A stretch of DNA of 21,861 bases from Myrmaecium sp. VS I D KN 1 (Eukaryota; Ascomycota; Dothideomycetes; Valsariales; Valsariaceae), in assembly GCA_019775845.1 (NCBI GenBank), contig JADQAV010000039.1, forward strand, positions 6,303 to 28,163, written 5' to 3'. Below are positions 20,718 through 21,861 of this stretch, in pieces. The first letter of the stretch is position 1. Each line of letters begins with the position of its first letter. The translations under genes were made by a program, and so were the position numbers. The notes under the pieces were generated by a model. It made no database searches, was not told where the DNA came from, and was given only the letters and a program-made list of their open reading frames with translations.

Positions 20718-21127
20718 GTCGATATATCTCCCTTCCCACGGTCTTTCGGAGGATCTTAGAAGGAACGCCATCATATGTGTTCACCATCACTACCTCGGTG
20801 ACGAATACAAGCGTGCAAACAGCGAACCGCATAAACAAGAGACGATAATCGATCGCCAAACGCTCACTACCACAACGCATAGCTGTCGAGAAGATGTACG
20901 AGAGAAAAGGGTTACCCCGTGAACTCCCCTCCAAACTATCTACGAAAAGAAAACACGGATGGATAAATGAAAAGAAAGATGAAGAGAGAGAGAGAGAGAT
21001 AAGATCCGATTCTGCGACTAATACCCGATCCGGCAACTCTAAGAGACGGTCTGGCACCTAAATATAACTTCAAGTTACTACTATATGTATTAAGCAGTAC
21101 AGGCCTATCTTTCAGCCCTACACTATA

Positions 21128-21228
21128 TGTAGTATTCGATCCTCCTTGCGGAGAGAAGAGGGTAGATATAAGTAGTAGGTTGGCTAATAGGACATACAGT
21201 ACCAAGCACCCGGTTACGCCAGATAACA
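21128..21228 (-). mobile_element. Possible solo LTR fossil (weak)
   Basis: Read on the minus strand, a 101-bp segment begins TGTTATCTGG and ends ATACTACA, giving TG...CA termini. It contains a CTCCGCAAGGAGGATCGAAT stretch that resembles the hairpin near the end of some fungal Ty1/copia LTRs as I remember them. It is short, no target-site duplication is evident in the adjacent 5 bp, and no coding part was found nearby. If real it is an old, incomplete relic. Confidence 0.22.
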
Positions 21229-21540
21229 TCTTCCTCCTCCCCCACGACACGCCACAATATTTCAAGCTCTATACAATCACCGCGAACGACCTTTTCCTAT
21301 CAAACGACGCAGGAAGGCGCGCGGTAGCCGACGACGGCAATGAAGAAGTTTTACTCTGTCACATCTTACGCTGAAGTACACGTTTGTAGGGAGGATAGGT
21401 ACATACTATGTACTCGATCAAGGTCCCAAATCAAACCATCGTTTACCCTTGTAGTTTCATTCTTTTAGCTCTTTTCCTTTCTTATCCTCACACTATCTCT
21501 CTCAACTTTCCTTTCCTCATTCCAATATTCGACTCCGTTA

Positions 21541-21861
21541 ATGTCTCTCACAGATCTCCCAGAGCCTCCAAAAGCGCTTATCCATCTCATCCGCACATCC
21601 CAATATTCAAACCCCATCCAAGACACACAGAGAGTGAACCCAGGACCTCCTACACCCCCTCCTCCCTCCTCAACGCCGCCACCCGTTCCCCAAACAACGC
21701 CCTCTCCTCCTCCTCCCCCCAACTCCTCTCACTCCCCTCCTCCTCCTCCTCGCCATCCCCCTCCTCCTCCCCACCAAGCCACACCCACCTAAGCACTCCC
21801 ACCCCCCAGCGTCCCCTCCCCTTCCCAAGCACCCCCAAAACCCCCTCATACACCCCGGGAC
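21541..21861 (+). other. Pyrimidine-rich window edge, possible 5' part of an unrecognised gene
   Basis: An ATG at 21541 opens a frame of 83 codons (to 21792) beginning MSLTDLPEPPKALIHLIRTS. After about 30 ordinary residues it becomes almost pure Pro/Ser/Thr because the DNA is a CCT/CTC-rich tract. The start context (TTAATG) is weak. Another plus frame and a minus frame (21853-21650, Glu/Arg-rich) are equally open through the tract, so coding strand cannot be decided. It may be the first exon of a gene that continues beyond the window, or non-coding low-complexity DNA. Confidence 0.2.

Larger units (their letters stand above)
19587..21540. other. Intergenic region upstream of the permease
   Basis: I see no supported gene in about 1.95 kb. 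The longest frames (20578-20922 plus, 21057-20713 minus, 21265-20936 minus) lack domains and partners. The region holds the GGTC run, a GGTGGCTSAC-type short repeat near 19990-20028, the GATA-like words, a GA dinucleotide run at about 20983-20998 and a possible fossil LTR at 21128-21228. Confidence 0.5.

Noticed and set aside
20936-21265. Minus-strand 109-codon frame as a gene
   Set aside because: No domain and a low-complexity end caused by the GA run. Part of it overlaps the weak LTR-like segment.

Overview
The window looks like nuclear DNA of a filamentous ascomycete (Pezizomycotina). The genes carry short GT-AG introns (49-107 bp), several with CTAAC or CTGAC branch sites. Start contexts are Kozak-like, such as GCCACAATG and CAGCCATGG. 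The intergenic DNA is rich in purine/pyrimidine tracts and microsatellites. The species cannot be named from sequence alone. I saw no tRNA, rRNA or CRISPR array.

All five supported loci lie on the minus strand. From low to high coordinate they are: (1) a secreted, disulfide-rich protein with a concanavalin A/eqolisin-like fold (594-1427, one intron); (2) a kelch beta-propeller protein (2262-3348, one intron); (3) an FMN-dependent alpha-hydroxy-acid oxidase (3710-5405, nine exons, 369 aa); (4) a giant DUF3638/DUF3645 family locus (6128-15477, about 3,060 codons) with helicase superfamily 2-like motifs; (5) an APC-superfamily amino acid/choline-type permease (17885-19586, one intron, 549 aa). 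The rest is intergenic: 1-593, 1428-2261, 3349-3709, 5406-6127, 15478-17884 and 19587-21861. These stretches hold putative TATA boxes, palindromes, microsatellites, a degenerate minisatellite and one weak fossil LTR candidate.

The most notable object is the giant gene. It keeps all recognisable motifs: Walker A TGQGKTS, a DESDE box, an ARGTDL motif V-like box and a QGCMRMRKLGQG motif VI-like box. However, its reading frame is interrupted four times in ways that normal introns do not explain: three frame changes and one in-frame TAG. It is therefore either a recently decayed pseudogene or a locus with assembly errors. A degenerate array of about ten 25-39 bp units sits directly upstream of its start codon.

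Nothing in the layout shows that the five genes form a pathway or a defence system. They are co-directional but separated by ordinary intergenic spacers, and I do not claim a new multi-gene system. Smaller leads are a variant iron-site motif in the kelch protein, a PTS1-like HKL tail on the oxidase, and a perfect CGG-N6-CCG palindrome upstream of gene 1.
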